The notes beneath the pieces are model-generated. The model worked only from the letters and a program-made list of their open reading frames with translations, did not search any database and was not told where the DNA came from. Positions 9,912 to 21,500 of a stretch of DNA of 64,000 nucleotides are shown here, one piece after another; position 1 is the stretch's first letter, and each line of letters begins with the position of its first letter. Both the position numbers and the translations under genes were made by a program. The DNA lies in NCBI RefSeq assembly GCF_018320785.1, contig NC_054877.1, positions 37,904,151 to 37,968,150 of the forward strand, read 5' to 3'. This DNA is from Cheilinus undulatus (lineage: Eukaryota > Chordata > Actinopteri > Labriformes > Labridae).

Positions 9912-11760
9912 CACTGCATTCCAAATTATTATGCAAATGATATTTTTCTCTGATTTTCCTAAATAGTTGATGCAAATGACAGTCACTGTTATTTTAAGTC
10001 ATCAAGCGTTAGAGCATAATTCAGATTTTATTGAACAAACCTCCCAATGATCCATTTTTTCAAAAACTCAAAATACACAGTTCCAAATTATTATGCACAA
10101 CTCGTTTAAAAACATTTTATTGGTTGTAAAGAACTGAAAATGATCATTTGTTGAATTTTCAGCATTAGGAGGTCATATTTACTGAAATCAAAAGCTATTT
10201 CAATCAAAAACATCTTAACAGGCCAAGTCACATGTTAACATAGGAGCCCTTCTTCCACTGATCCATTGAACTTGTGAGTTTTTGGAGAGTTTCTGCTTGA
10301 ATTTCTTTGCAGGATGTCAGAATATCCTGCCAGAGCTGCAGTTTTGATGTGAACTGCCTCCCACCCTCATAGATCTTTAGCTTGAGGATGCTCCAAAGGT
10401 TCTCAACAGGGTTGAGGTCAGGGGAGGATGGGGGCCACACCATGAGTTTCTCTCCTTTCATGCCGATAGCAGCCAATGGCACAGAGGTATTCTTTGCAGC
10501 ATGAGATGGTGCATTGTCATGCATGAAGATAATTTTGCTACAGAAGGCACTGTTCTTCTTTTTGTGGAAGAACGTGGTCAGTCAGAAACTCTATATGCTT
10601 TGCCGAGGTCATTTTCACACCCTCAGGGACCCTAAAGGGGCCTACCAGCTCTCTCCCCATGATTCTGGCCCAAACATGACTCCGCCACTTCCTTGCTGAC
10701 ATTGCAACCTTATTGGGACATGGTGGCTGTCCACCAACCATCCACTACTCCTCCATCTGGACCATCCAGGGTTGCATGGCACTCATCAGTAAACAAGACA
10801 ACCATTTCTGCTTGTGAGCATTGGTTAGGTGGCTGAATAGTAGGTTTATACACAACTGCAAGCCTCTGGAGGATCCGACACCTTGAGGTTCGTGGGACTT
10901 CAGGGGTACCAGCAGTTTCAAATACCTGTTTGCTGCTGTGTAATGGCATTTTAGCAGCTGCTCTCTTAATTCGATGAATTTGTCTGGCAGAAACCTTCCT
11001 CGTTATGACTTTATCTGCCTTTAACTCATCTGTGCCCTGACTCAGCCACAAATATCTTCACAGTACAATGATCATGTTTAAGTTTTCATGAAATATCTAA
11101 TGTTTTCATTCCTTGTCCAAGGCATTGCTCTATTTGATGTTTGTCATCAGCAGAGTGATCCTTTGTCTTTCCCATATTGCTGAAACCTGTGGCCTGCTTA
11201 ATAATGTGGAACGTCCTTCTTAAAGGTGCAGTGTGTAAAATTGGGACTATCAACATCTAACAGTTCAATTCTGGAGTGTGATGTTCATTTCTCTGGTGAT
11301 AACTGTGGGAACCAGTGAAGTTTAAAAATCAGTACATGCTTAACTGTTATTTGGTTCCTTCTATGGTGCCATAGAAACAGGCAAAGTGCAAAAATCCAAG
11401 ATGGCAGCGTCCTTGGAGGGGACCCTCCCTATGTATGAATAAAAGGCTTATTCTGAGTTAATTTAAAACATAAATTTAAAAAATTTGTTATCAGATGTCA
11501 ACACTTATTTAGATCAATCTACTTATAAATGTTGTTTCATTTTAACCAAGCTTGTTTTGCTAAATGCTAATAGGCTAAATATTACACACTGCACCTTTAA
11601 GTAGTTTCCTTTAATTGGGCTCACCTGGCAAACTAATTATCACAGGTGTCTGAGGTTGATTTCAGTGATCCACAGAGCCCTGAGACACAATACCATCCAT
11701 AACTTTAAATGAAAAACAAAAAATTAAATGTTTATGACACTAAAATCCAATTCAGCATTT
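9912..11760 (-). mobile_element. Tc1/mariner-superfamily element, transposase pseudogene
   Basis: The left end has repeated attccaaattattatgca words (9,920 and 10,083). The minus strand encodes fragments of a DDE transposase: a stretch with the second catalytic Asp (MHDNAPSHAAKNT) followed by SSPDLNPVENLWSILK with the third acidic residue, then a C-terminus near 10,230. Upstream the helix-turn-helix and first Asp region is broken across frames (RQIHRIKRAAAK, VVLFTDECHATLDGPDG). A piggyBac-like MITE interrupts it at 11224-11596. Not functional. Confidence 0.7.
11224..11596. mobile_element. piggyBac-like MITE, 373 bp
   Basis: Inverted termini aggtgcagtgtgtaa and ttacacactgcacct are flanked on both sides by TTAA (11220-11223 and 11597-11600), the target duplication of piggyBac transposases. 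No coding capacity. The Tc1 sequence rejoins cleanly when the element and one TTAA are removed. Confidence 0.8.
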
Positions 11761-12526
11761 TAATGGTTTTAATAGATTGCTTTTGAGATTTATCTTGTTA
11801 ATTCTATGACTAAATAAAGCCTTCAGCAATCATAGGGAAGTAAAATGTTTACTTATTTATTTGTTTATTTATTTTCAACACATGTTGACTTGGGCGGTTT
11901 AAGATTTTTCAAACTTTGAAAGTATACCTTGACAAGAAAAAGGTTAGGAAACACTGACTTAATCTACTGTTTAGTTCAGATACTTCCAAAACAGTCAGGA
12001 AATGAACATTTTTGTTTATTTTGAAACTCTAAAAAACTTTAGAAATGTACAAACATGTATAATAATACTTGTATTTACTCCAACAGTCCCAAAAATGTTA
12101 CAGCCACCTCCCCGAAGTGTGCACATTTTCTTTGGTCTTTAAAGACACGTTAAAATTATGAATGTTGCTATTTTTTAGATGTGGAATGTTACCTGGAAAT
12201 GCAGTCCTTCTATCACATCAGTACCATGCACAGTGTGTGTTTTTATTTATAATTTAGTCTTAGCAGAGAAAAATCCTCTCATATAATCCAGGAAGTATCT
12301 GTTATCATCTTGTTTTACCTTGCACAATAAAAAAATAATTTATGTTAGCATCACAGGACAATCAAATACACAAGAGACATAAAACTATTGCTTTCACACA
12401 AGTGCACAACATAACGTGGCACTGTGCAGACGTTTTACATTCCTACGCCAGTTTCCAGATGGATAGTCTGAATAGAAAATGGGCCCAACATTGTAAGGTT
12501 AGACACGATATCAGGTTTGGTCATTG

Positions 12527-15500
12527 TTACAAGTTGTCAGGGGTTTGCCCTGCGTCCTCCACCTCTGTGATCTCCTCCACGGGTTCAGCTGACAGGGCAG
12601 ACTGAAAGACCTACAAACACAACATTTTAACACATTGTAAGTAAGTGTTTGTGGTCTCTTCATGTGCTGTTTTTGGGGGTTGTACTTACATTGAATGTGT
12701 CGCTTTTTTCAAGGAAACCTTTGTACTTCTGCGGGGGCCGAGGAATCGGAGGAAACAGGACCTCATACACTCTGAAACACAGACACGGTGGGCCTTCAAC
12801 CAGAACGTTAGCACATTTTCAACATTCATGTTTTCAAATTTTAAAAAATGAAATGGCTAAAAGAAAAATGTTTTTGTGCTTCTTTTTTATCTATTTCCCT
12901 TGTGTCACCCTGTGTGTCTATTTTAAAACTCACAGCGGGGAGGTTTTTGTTTTCACTAAAAGGAAGTTCAGGGTGGATGCTTTTGTGGCGGGTTGTAAGA
13001 AAAAAAAAACACACCAACACATCTGTCACTTCTCCTTTATGCAGTTTTTGCACATAACTGTCATCAGGACGACTTTTAACAGCACATTATTCCCCACTCT
13101 CGTCCCAGTCTATCCACTGTCCAATCATGTTTCCTAAAAAGTTGAGACGTTGTGTAAAATCTAAATTAATAACATAATTTAATATTTTAAAACATCTGAA
13201 TCCCTTATTTAAGTGAAAATAGCATAAAAACACATATCAAATGGTGAAGTTAAGAAATACAGTGCTTAACAAATTTATTAGACCACCTGTCATATTTGTC
13301 TCAAAGATCATCCAGCATCATGAAGTGCTTTAATGCGGACTCTTTCATTTTCAGTGAGCTCTCCACGTTTCACCATTTTGAACAGAAATGAGGAATTTCA
13401 AACTGAATTCATCCAAATTTGAGCCGGCTAACTGGGCTTCTCTGAGAAGTCAGAAATGAATCAAGCATAACATTCAACCCCTAAAACTCATTTTTCTCTT
13501 CAGGAATGCAAATAAATAACTATAATTTGACATATTAATCAAGAAATATTATGATGTGATATGCTTTACTATTTTTCCAGTTTTTTTGTAAATCAGTCAA
13601 TTTGAAAATTCACGGATAACAATAATAATTAGATTTTAGCATTAAAATATCATTTGGGTTAAAGAGCTTCTACATATTGGTGTATTAACCATTGCAGAAA
13701 CATAAAAAATGATTTTGGTAATCACCAATGCTGTTAATTTAGGGCAGCTGTGGCATAAACCTTACTATGGTTAGGGTTAGGGTGGTCTAATATATTTTTG
13801 TTAGGTACTGTACATCTTCCTTAAAAGTTAGAACAGGTCTCAATTGCCAGACCCTGACATTTTATCAAACAGTAACCTCTGGTGTTGAAAATTTTGCCAA
13901 AATAGGGATGCACAAAGCCGCAGTTGCTCATGTGTTCACTTGAGGCAGGCTGCTAAAGCATCAGAGATCACATACACACCCCATTTTTTTTTTTTTTTTT
14001 TTACTTCCTTGGCTGACCAAGACTTAGTTTGAGACAGTGTTCCCAATATGGCTATGGCCACTGATTGGCTTCAAAAGGCAACTTAAGTAAACAAACCAAG
14101 TCTGTGTAATATACATGCACAATCCCAGTTCCAAAAAAGTTGGGGCAATTTGTGAAATGTATAATAAAAACAGAATGCAGGATTTGAAAAGCTCCTAAAC
14201 CCACATTTTTTAACAATAGAACATAAACAACACATTCAGTGTTGAAACAGACACTTTAACATTTCATGAAAAGCATGAGCTCATTTTGACTTTGATTTTA
14301 GCAATGTCATCTCAAAAAAGTAGGGACAGGGCCATTTTTACCATTATGTAGCATCCCCTATCCTTCTAACAACAGTCTGTAAACGGCTGGGAAGTGAGGA
14401 GACCAGCTGCTGGAGTTTTGGGAGATGAATGCTGTCCCATTCTTGTCTGATGTAAGGTTCTAGCTGCTAACAGTCATGGGTTTAATGTCAGATTATTCCT
14501 TTTAAGTTGTGCCAAATATTTTCTGTCAGTGAAAGGTCTGGACTGTAAGCAGGCCGGTCCAGCACCTGGACTCTTCTTCTGTGAAGCCATGCTGCTTATG
14601 ATTGATGCACAGATCCTGGACAGATTTATCTCCAAGGTCTTTACTTTGTCATGAATTTTCTTAGAAAGTGCAGCGCTTCCTGCTTAAAGCACAGCAAGAA
14701 ATAGGATAGCCTTTTCAGAAAGATATTTCTATTTCCCCTTTTACAAATTTATTTGCTTCTTGGAAGTGATTACAACTATCTTTATCAACCTTAACACGGG
14801 AGCGAACAAGCTTCAATCCTGTCTCCTCCATCAGCTGTGAGCTGATGTGCAGCGATGGAGAAGGAGACAGTCACTGCGTGCGTCTCTCTGTATTTCCAGG
14901 AGCTATATTGCTCCTCCCCAGCAGCATGTCTCTCTATTAGTCAGCTGTGTACTTGTCCTGTTTCTCTCTCTATCTGCCCCTTGGTCAGCGTCGGGCAGGG
15001 GTGGGGACTTGCCAACCAGGGTGATCTTCACTGAACAAAGCTTTTTGAACCAAACAATCAACCAACCAAATGGAAGCTGTCAACCCTACTGTTGTCCGTC
15101 ACATATCATTCTGCTATGCTAACCACAGCTTTAGTTGTAACAGTGTGTTTACTACAAAAAAACTGGTGGCGGTGTTGCAAAAGTCCATTCTGTGGTGAAA
15201 ATTCTACCAGTAGCTGTATCAGTAATGGTTTACTGACCACCACCAAAACATAATGAGTGTAAATATTATCAAAGTATGAATGTATTCAGTTTCAGATGCA
15301 GCCAGAGTCTATCTGTGTGGGATTTACTACTGAGAAGAAAGTTAGTGAAGTCACACGGAAACCTTACCTCTGATGACGCAACAACAGCAGAACAGCAAGG
15401 AGGATCATGGGTAGTCCAAGTGAAATAAAGATGATGACAAGAAGGTTGAGTTTGTCTGTTCGTTCCACAGCTACAAATAAACAAAACTATGCTGTCACTG

Positions 15501-18500
15501 AAGGTGTTGAATGTGTTTGTAACAAACAGATATACCAGTGTATTCAGACATGCTTGAAGGAGAAACACCAGCATTTTAGATGTCTTAAACAAACTGCACT
15601 CACTGACTATATGACTCCAGTCACTCCACTGAGAGTTTTCTGCACATCCATCTGACAGTCTGGTCCTCATCCTCACCCTGTAGGTGTGGCTGGGGTCTGC
15701 ATTCGGCTCCATGTGGGACAGCTTGCCAGTAAAGTTTCTGGGTCTTTCCTGTTCATAAAAGATTTAACCTGTCTTTATTGATAGGACGGCTGAAGAGGTT
15801 TGAAGTTTGTTAAGGTGAGAATGGAAGAAACGTGCATTAAAAGAGCCAAGGCCCAGAGAGTATAGTGGCAGTAAGGATTTCCCAAGTTCGTCTCATTTTG
15901 TTCACCAGAATTATTTTCATAAAAAGTCCTTGCAGGATTGAAAAAAGAGCAGGTCAAACCCATTACAGGGATAGAAATGTCCTAAAAGTGGTCAGGAGTT
16001 CATGTGAAAAAAGGGTTCAACTGTACCTGGTCACCAATGTCCAGCTGGTACTGGAAGCAATGGAGACTGGGGTTGGTCCAACTCTTAGGATTACTCCATG
16101 CCACCTGAAGACCTCCATCATTGATGAACGCGGTGATATTGTGTGGTGGAGACAGGACCTCTGAAACACAAATAACCAGCAGTTTTTCAGGAGGACATAC
16201 TCAAATCTAAGCCAGTTAGACCAGTCCATTGACCAAGATCCAGGACTGCATTCTTCCTCTTTTCTCCTACTTTGATCACAACAAAAACACAGAGGACTGC
16301 CTATTCCATAATCCAAAGGCACCGACAGATTTTATATTTTTATCTTTTTCATACACTAAAACACTGAAAGAGTGTGTGCTGCAGTTTTACCTAGCATCCA
16401 CATGTCATATTTGTAGAAATAGACAGTCCTCTTGTCATTCAGGGTTATGTTAAATTTGAAGATAACATATAAATGCTCATGTGGAAACACAGGCACAGAC
16501 AGGGATCCGACTCTCTTCTCAGACAAATGGTTTAAAGAGGGATCTTCTGTATTGTTGTCACAAATCCTGCAAGAAAAGCAGAAAAACATCTTACATACAT
16601 TATGTACTCATAAATACTCAACAGAGCCTCAACATGTCATTTTAATAAGTACCTCAGATCTACAGAGAGCTGAGCGTCTTCCTGTAAAGTGGAGAACGAC
16701 CAGGAACAGTTGAGTAGATTTGTTGGGTAGAGAAAACAAGGGAAGTTTCTTTCATCCACCACAGCCCCCATCGTGAAGTTAGGATTTTGCACTGAAGGAC
16801 CATCTACTATCAGCTGAAAGAGGTTCACACATTAAGAGCACAATAAAGGAAATCCAAAACTAAAAATCACTCTTAGAGTTTGAAAAATGCATTTTTACTC
16901 ACGTCGCCAGATTCCAGACTCTCATCCTGACACAGATCTGTGTGCTCGGCCTCTGTCCCTGTCAAAAGAGAACACAGGTCTACAGCTGAAGCTTGGTTGA
17001 AGTCAGCTTTACTTGCAGCAGTGTTTGGATACATCTTTGACAATAAAGCTTTGCAAGCTACAATTTCACTATGAGAAGGTAAAATTACAGCAAAGTCCCA
17101 CACAGTGGCAACATTTTCTATCTTCAATGGGATTTTGGCATTCCCAGGCCTGATGGGATACATAATCCCTCCTGTGAGTTCTGGGTGTACCGCATGTCTC
17201 GTCCCAGTTGGTTGTGCCCAGTAGACCTCCGCAGGGAGTTTAATATAGCTTGGGAAGATGTGTGAAGAAACCAACAGTTGACAAGTAAAAGTGAGAACAA
17301 ATGCTTATTGAAATGTGGTGCAAATTAATCTACACAGATTTTGATTTTTTTATGGCATACGCATCCAGGACATATTTCTCTACCAAGAGCAGAAAGGTTG
17401 CTGAATGCAACAGAAGAAGAAAACTGAGGTATTCAATTCAGGAGATACTTTTAATAGGTTGTCTTCCATCTTATTTGTTCACAGCTATGTTCAAAAACCA
17501 TGTTCCTGCAGACCAAGGAACATGATATGATGATGTATGATGCATCGTTTACGATTAATTTTGTGATACAGCTTTATTTGGGTACAGATAAAGTTGCACA
17601 TGGGTCATTCTACCAAACTGGTGCAATCCATAACCAAACCAAATGTGTAAAATTGGTTAATTCTTGCATATTTAGCTATGATCTCACAACCCATTGTAGT
17701 TTTTATATGTATGATGTCCTACTAATCCCTAATACAATGATTAATATAATTTGGCTTATTTGACAAAAAAAACCCTCTTTAATGTCAAAGTGAAAACAAA
17801 TTTCTACAAAGGAATGTCAATTAAACAAAAATATGTAAGTAATTGTATAAATATTCATCCCTTTTTGAGTGACTGACCTCATTCAACATACAGTAGGTCT
17901 AGCCAACTGGTACTAGTAGTCTAGTAGTAGGAATGCAGTGAATCTGTCTTAAGTAATTGTAGTATAAAGACACCTATTCACTGGTTCATGTGTATTCCTG
18001 GCTGCCATTACTTCATGAGGGCAAAAGAACACTCCAAGCAACTCAGGGGAAAGGTTATTGAAAAGTGTAAGTCAGGGGATGGATACAAAAATTCCCTAAG
18101 CCAATGATAATCTCCTAGAGTTCAGTTAAATCCATCATCAAAATGTAAGGAATATGGCACATGCGTAAATCTACCTAGATTAGATCGTCCTCACACACTG
18201 AATGACCATGCAAGAAGGAGACTTGCAAGAGAGGCCACCAAGACACCTATGACTTCCCTGATGAGGGATGAGTTAAAAGCTTCAGCAGCTGAATGGAGGC
18301 TCTGATCCTCATCCCATTTGTTTCCTACTTAACAGAAAAACCGCCCCAGTGCCTACTGGGGGTCTTTGGCTGAAGAAGCCAACAGAATCACATCATGACT
18401 GCACCAACTGCACCATGAGATCCTGTTGAAAACCACAAACAGGATCTGTAATAAGGGAAAACCCTAGTGGAGGCAGACACCCACCAGGGACCAGTCTGCA

Positions 18501-21500
18501 TTTGTGACACAGCTCTCACTTTGTACTAAAGTCAAATTTTAAAAACTTCCCCTTTAAATAGATAGTTGGGTATACATTGCATGCTGTTGTGTCAGCAAGG
18601 CAAGTATCAGTCAATACCAATGTTCAACTGAAGACTGTGCCTGAACGTACCTGTTGTTGAACTCTGTGTGCCCAAGCTGGGTTTATAAAAAGAGCAAACT
18701 CCAGTGTTGAAAAAAAAAAGCAAATGAAGAAGTGCAGAAACACGCAGTCCCTCAGGCATCTGCTTGAAGCAGCAGAGTTCACACACATACCCTATGTAAG
18801 AATACAGCAGAAATACACATGTTTACAGTCTGGTGCCTAAATAGATTTAGATCTATAAAGCTCATGTCTTTATTGTCACACAGTAAGGATGAATTCCTTT
18901 ATAACTATCTGTTTTTGTTTTATAATGGAGCATTATTCATAAGTAGACCTGTGACCAGACTGACATGCTGTCATGGTTTAACTGTTGGTCTGGAGACTTA
19001 AGACCCTCCTCTGCTCCTTCACTTAGCCTGGTATTGGTTGACTGAAAGTTAAGGTTGAGACGGAGTTCCTGATATGGCTGCTGCCATGGATGGGCTTCAA
19101 AAATGTATCAGAAACTTAACCAGTGATGTCACTAAGACCTTGTCCATATATATTTTCAGTCACAGCCCCCAGCATTAGGGATGGGAACCGAGAACCGGTT
19201 CTCAACGGGAACCGGTACCAACTGGCTCGATCCATCAACATCATTTACATTTTATCTTAACAATTCCCTTATCGATGCCTCATTCCTGTGTGCCATAAAA
19301 TACAGGTCTCCCATCTGGCAGTCAGCAAACAAGAACAGAGAAGTTGAGGACATAGACAAACACTTACAGGACTATACAGTATCTCTGCAAGGTGTTTAAT
19401 AAAGACATTGAACAAGCACTTGACGACATGCACGCATACGCACACCAAGTGGAGAGCGCACCTCTGCAGCACTTCATCTAACCCTTTATCAAAATGCTTC
19501 AAGTCTAAAATAAAACAGGTTTATAAGGAGAAGTTTGCAGGAGCGGGAGAAGTGAATTATTTAAGTAAAACAGGTTAAATCAGTGCAGGGGATCAAATGA
19601 AGTTTCTCTTTTTTCTCTTTCAATTACACAGACGTGCGTTCTTTTTCCTCCCTCCCCTCCACTCCTCCCAGAGGTAAGATGAGTTGTGATAATCCAAATC
19701 TAATATCACAGATTCTGGAAATGTGAAGTAATGTTCAGTGTGCTTTTAAACAGATAAAGATTTGACTTTATTATCATTTTATGTCCACATTGTGCTTCAA
19801 TGGCGAGCTCCATCCTGCTGAGTGTTTACTTTACAGCAACCTTATAAAAAGTTACAGAATAGGCCTACTCAAGCACATCAAATGACCAACAAGCAGTGAA
19901 TAATTTAATCTAAATTTCACATTAAACTGGTAAAGATAAGTTTAAAGGAGTTCTGTCATCACTTTTAAAGTGTCATACACAGGCAGTGGTGCTGTGGGTG
20001 GAAAAATACAAATATTCTCGAGGAATTGCTTACTAATGTGTGCTCATCACACAGCCCCAACCATATTACCAGACATTTCTAGTAAACTGTCATAAACACA
20101 GACTAAAGTGGTAAAAAGTGTTGCTTCATTTCCCCAAAAATGACGCACACACAGCAATGTGAACTGTCTGGCAAACAGTGATGACTAATGCATGACATGC
20201 ATCTTTTTGCCCAAGAACTGTTAATTTTGCACAAGAGTTCAGTTTATTCTGATACCTCCGGAGATCTAGGATCCAGAGACTAGTTTTATTTTTATTTTAA
20301 GGGTTTAATCTTTAAAGAAAATGAGTGGTACTGTATTCTAATTCCAAGTTCACAGATTAAAGATCCAGAGAGCAGTTTGTTTTAACTGAGACATATCCAA
20401 CAAAAAAGAGATTTTGGGGGTATTTTAGGATGTTTTCCTCCCAAATACTTGATGTTCAACATGTTTAGCAATCCAAAAAAAAATTCACAGGAAGGAATCG
20501 ATAAGGGAATTGATAAAGAATCGATAAGATCAATCAATAAGAAGAATCAATAACGGCATCGATATCGATAAAATCTTATCAATTCCCATCCCTACCCAAC
20601 ATGCATCCAGCATGGCTAAATCTGTGGAATAAGTGCTAGGTACTGAATGTAAAGTACTGTAACACTGCAGGATTGATTTCAGAGTAAAAGCCTGATCTGT
20701 TTTTACTACAAAGAGATCACATGCACTTTTTACAGTGTTTTGCTCTATTATTTCTCCGAACAGTTATTTCGAGAATGAACTAAAGGGAAAGTAAACTTTG
20801 GGCAGTTTTTAACCTTTGTGAATTATGAAACTGAACTGGTTCATTTTAGTCTGTGTGAACTAAACTTTGAGCTAGTTCTTTTAGGTGTGAACTTGCTTGA
20901 CACTGTTGGTCAATCTCTATAGTTTGAACCTGTTTGTAAAATAAATAAATGATCTATTTGACACAGTTCTTGTGATGCAAACTGATAACAAATGTAAAAC
21001 AAAAATGCCCCATTATAGAAAGGGGTTTCCAACAGCTCTTAAATAAATCTAGATTCATTTGGAAAAATGATCCCTCTCCTCAGTTCAAAATACATGAAAG
21101 CCTCCTTGGAGTTTGAAGAAGCACCTTCAGGACTGTCAGACTGTGAGAAATAAGATTCTCTGGTCTGATGAAACCAAAACTCTCCTGCCCACTTCCATCC
21201 CAACAGTGAAGCGTGGTGGTGGCAGCATCATGCTGTGGGGTTGTTTTCAGCAGCAGGGACTGGGAGACTGGTCAGAGCAGAGGGAAAGCTGAATGGAGCA
21301 ATGTAGAGATAACCTCTGTGAAAACCTGTCCCCCAGCACTCAGGACCGCAGACTGGACTGAAGGTTTATCTTCCAACATGATAATTACTCAGCCAAGACA
21401 ACACAGGGGTGGCTTAAGGACGACTCTGAATGTTCTAGAGTGGCCCAGTCAGAGACCTGACGTAAACCTCACTGAACATCTCTGCAGAGACCTGAAAAAA

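Larger units (their letters stand above)
9757..11956. mobile_element. hAT element (2.2 kb) with a nested Tc1/mariner element and, inside that, a piggyBac-like MITE
   Basis: The ends cagcctttctcaacc and aaggttaggaaacactg are the classic vertebrate hAT terminus. The flanks are a perfect 8-bp duplication, acttaatc at 9749-9756 and 11957-11964. The interior outside the nested elements has no recognisable hAT transposase, so this was a short non-autonomous element enlarged by later insertions. Confidence 0.8.

Noticed and set aside
12649-13137. Plus-strand open frame of 162 codons
   Set aside because: It overlaps the receptor box-1 exon in antisense, has no domain, and runs through intronic DNA.
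15269-15712. Minus-strand open frame of 147 codons read as one exon
   Set aside because: It fuses the WSDWS exon, intron sequence and a wrong-frame stretch of the membrane-span exon; the spliced model with donor gtgagt at 15603 restores phase.
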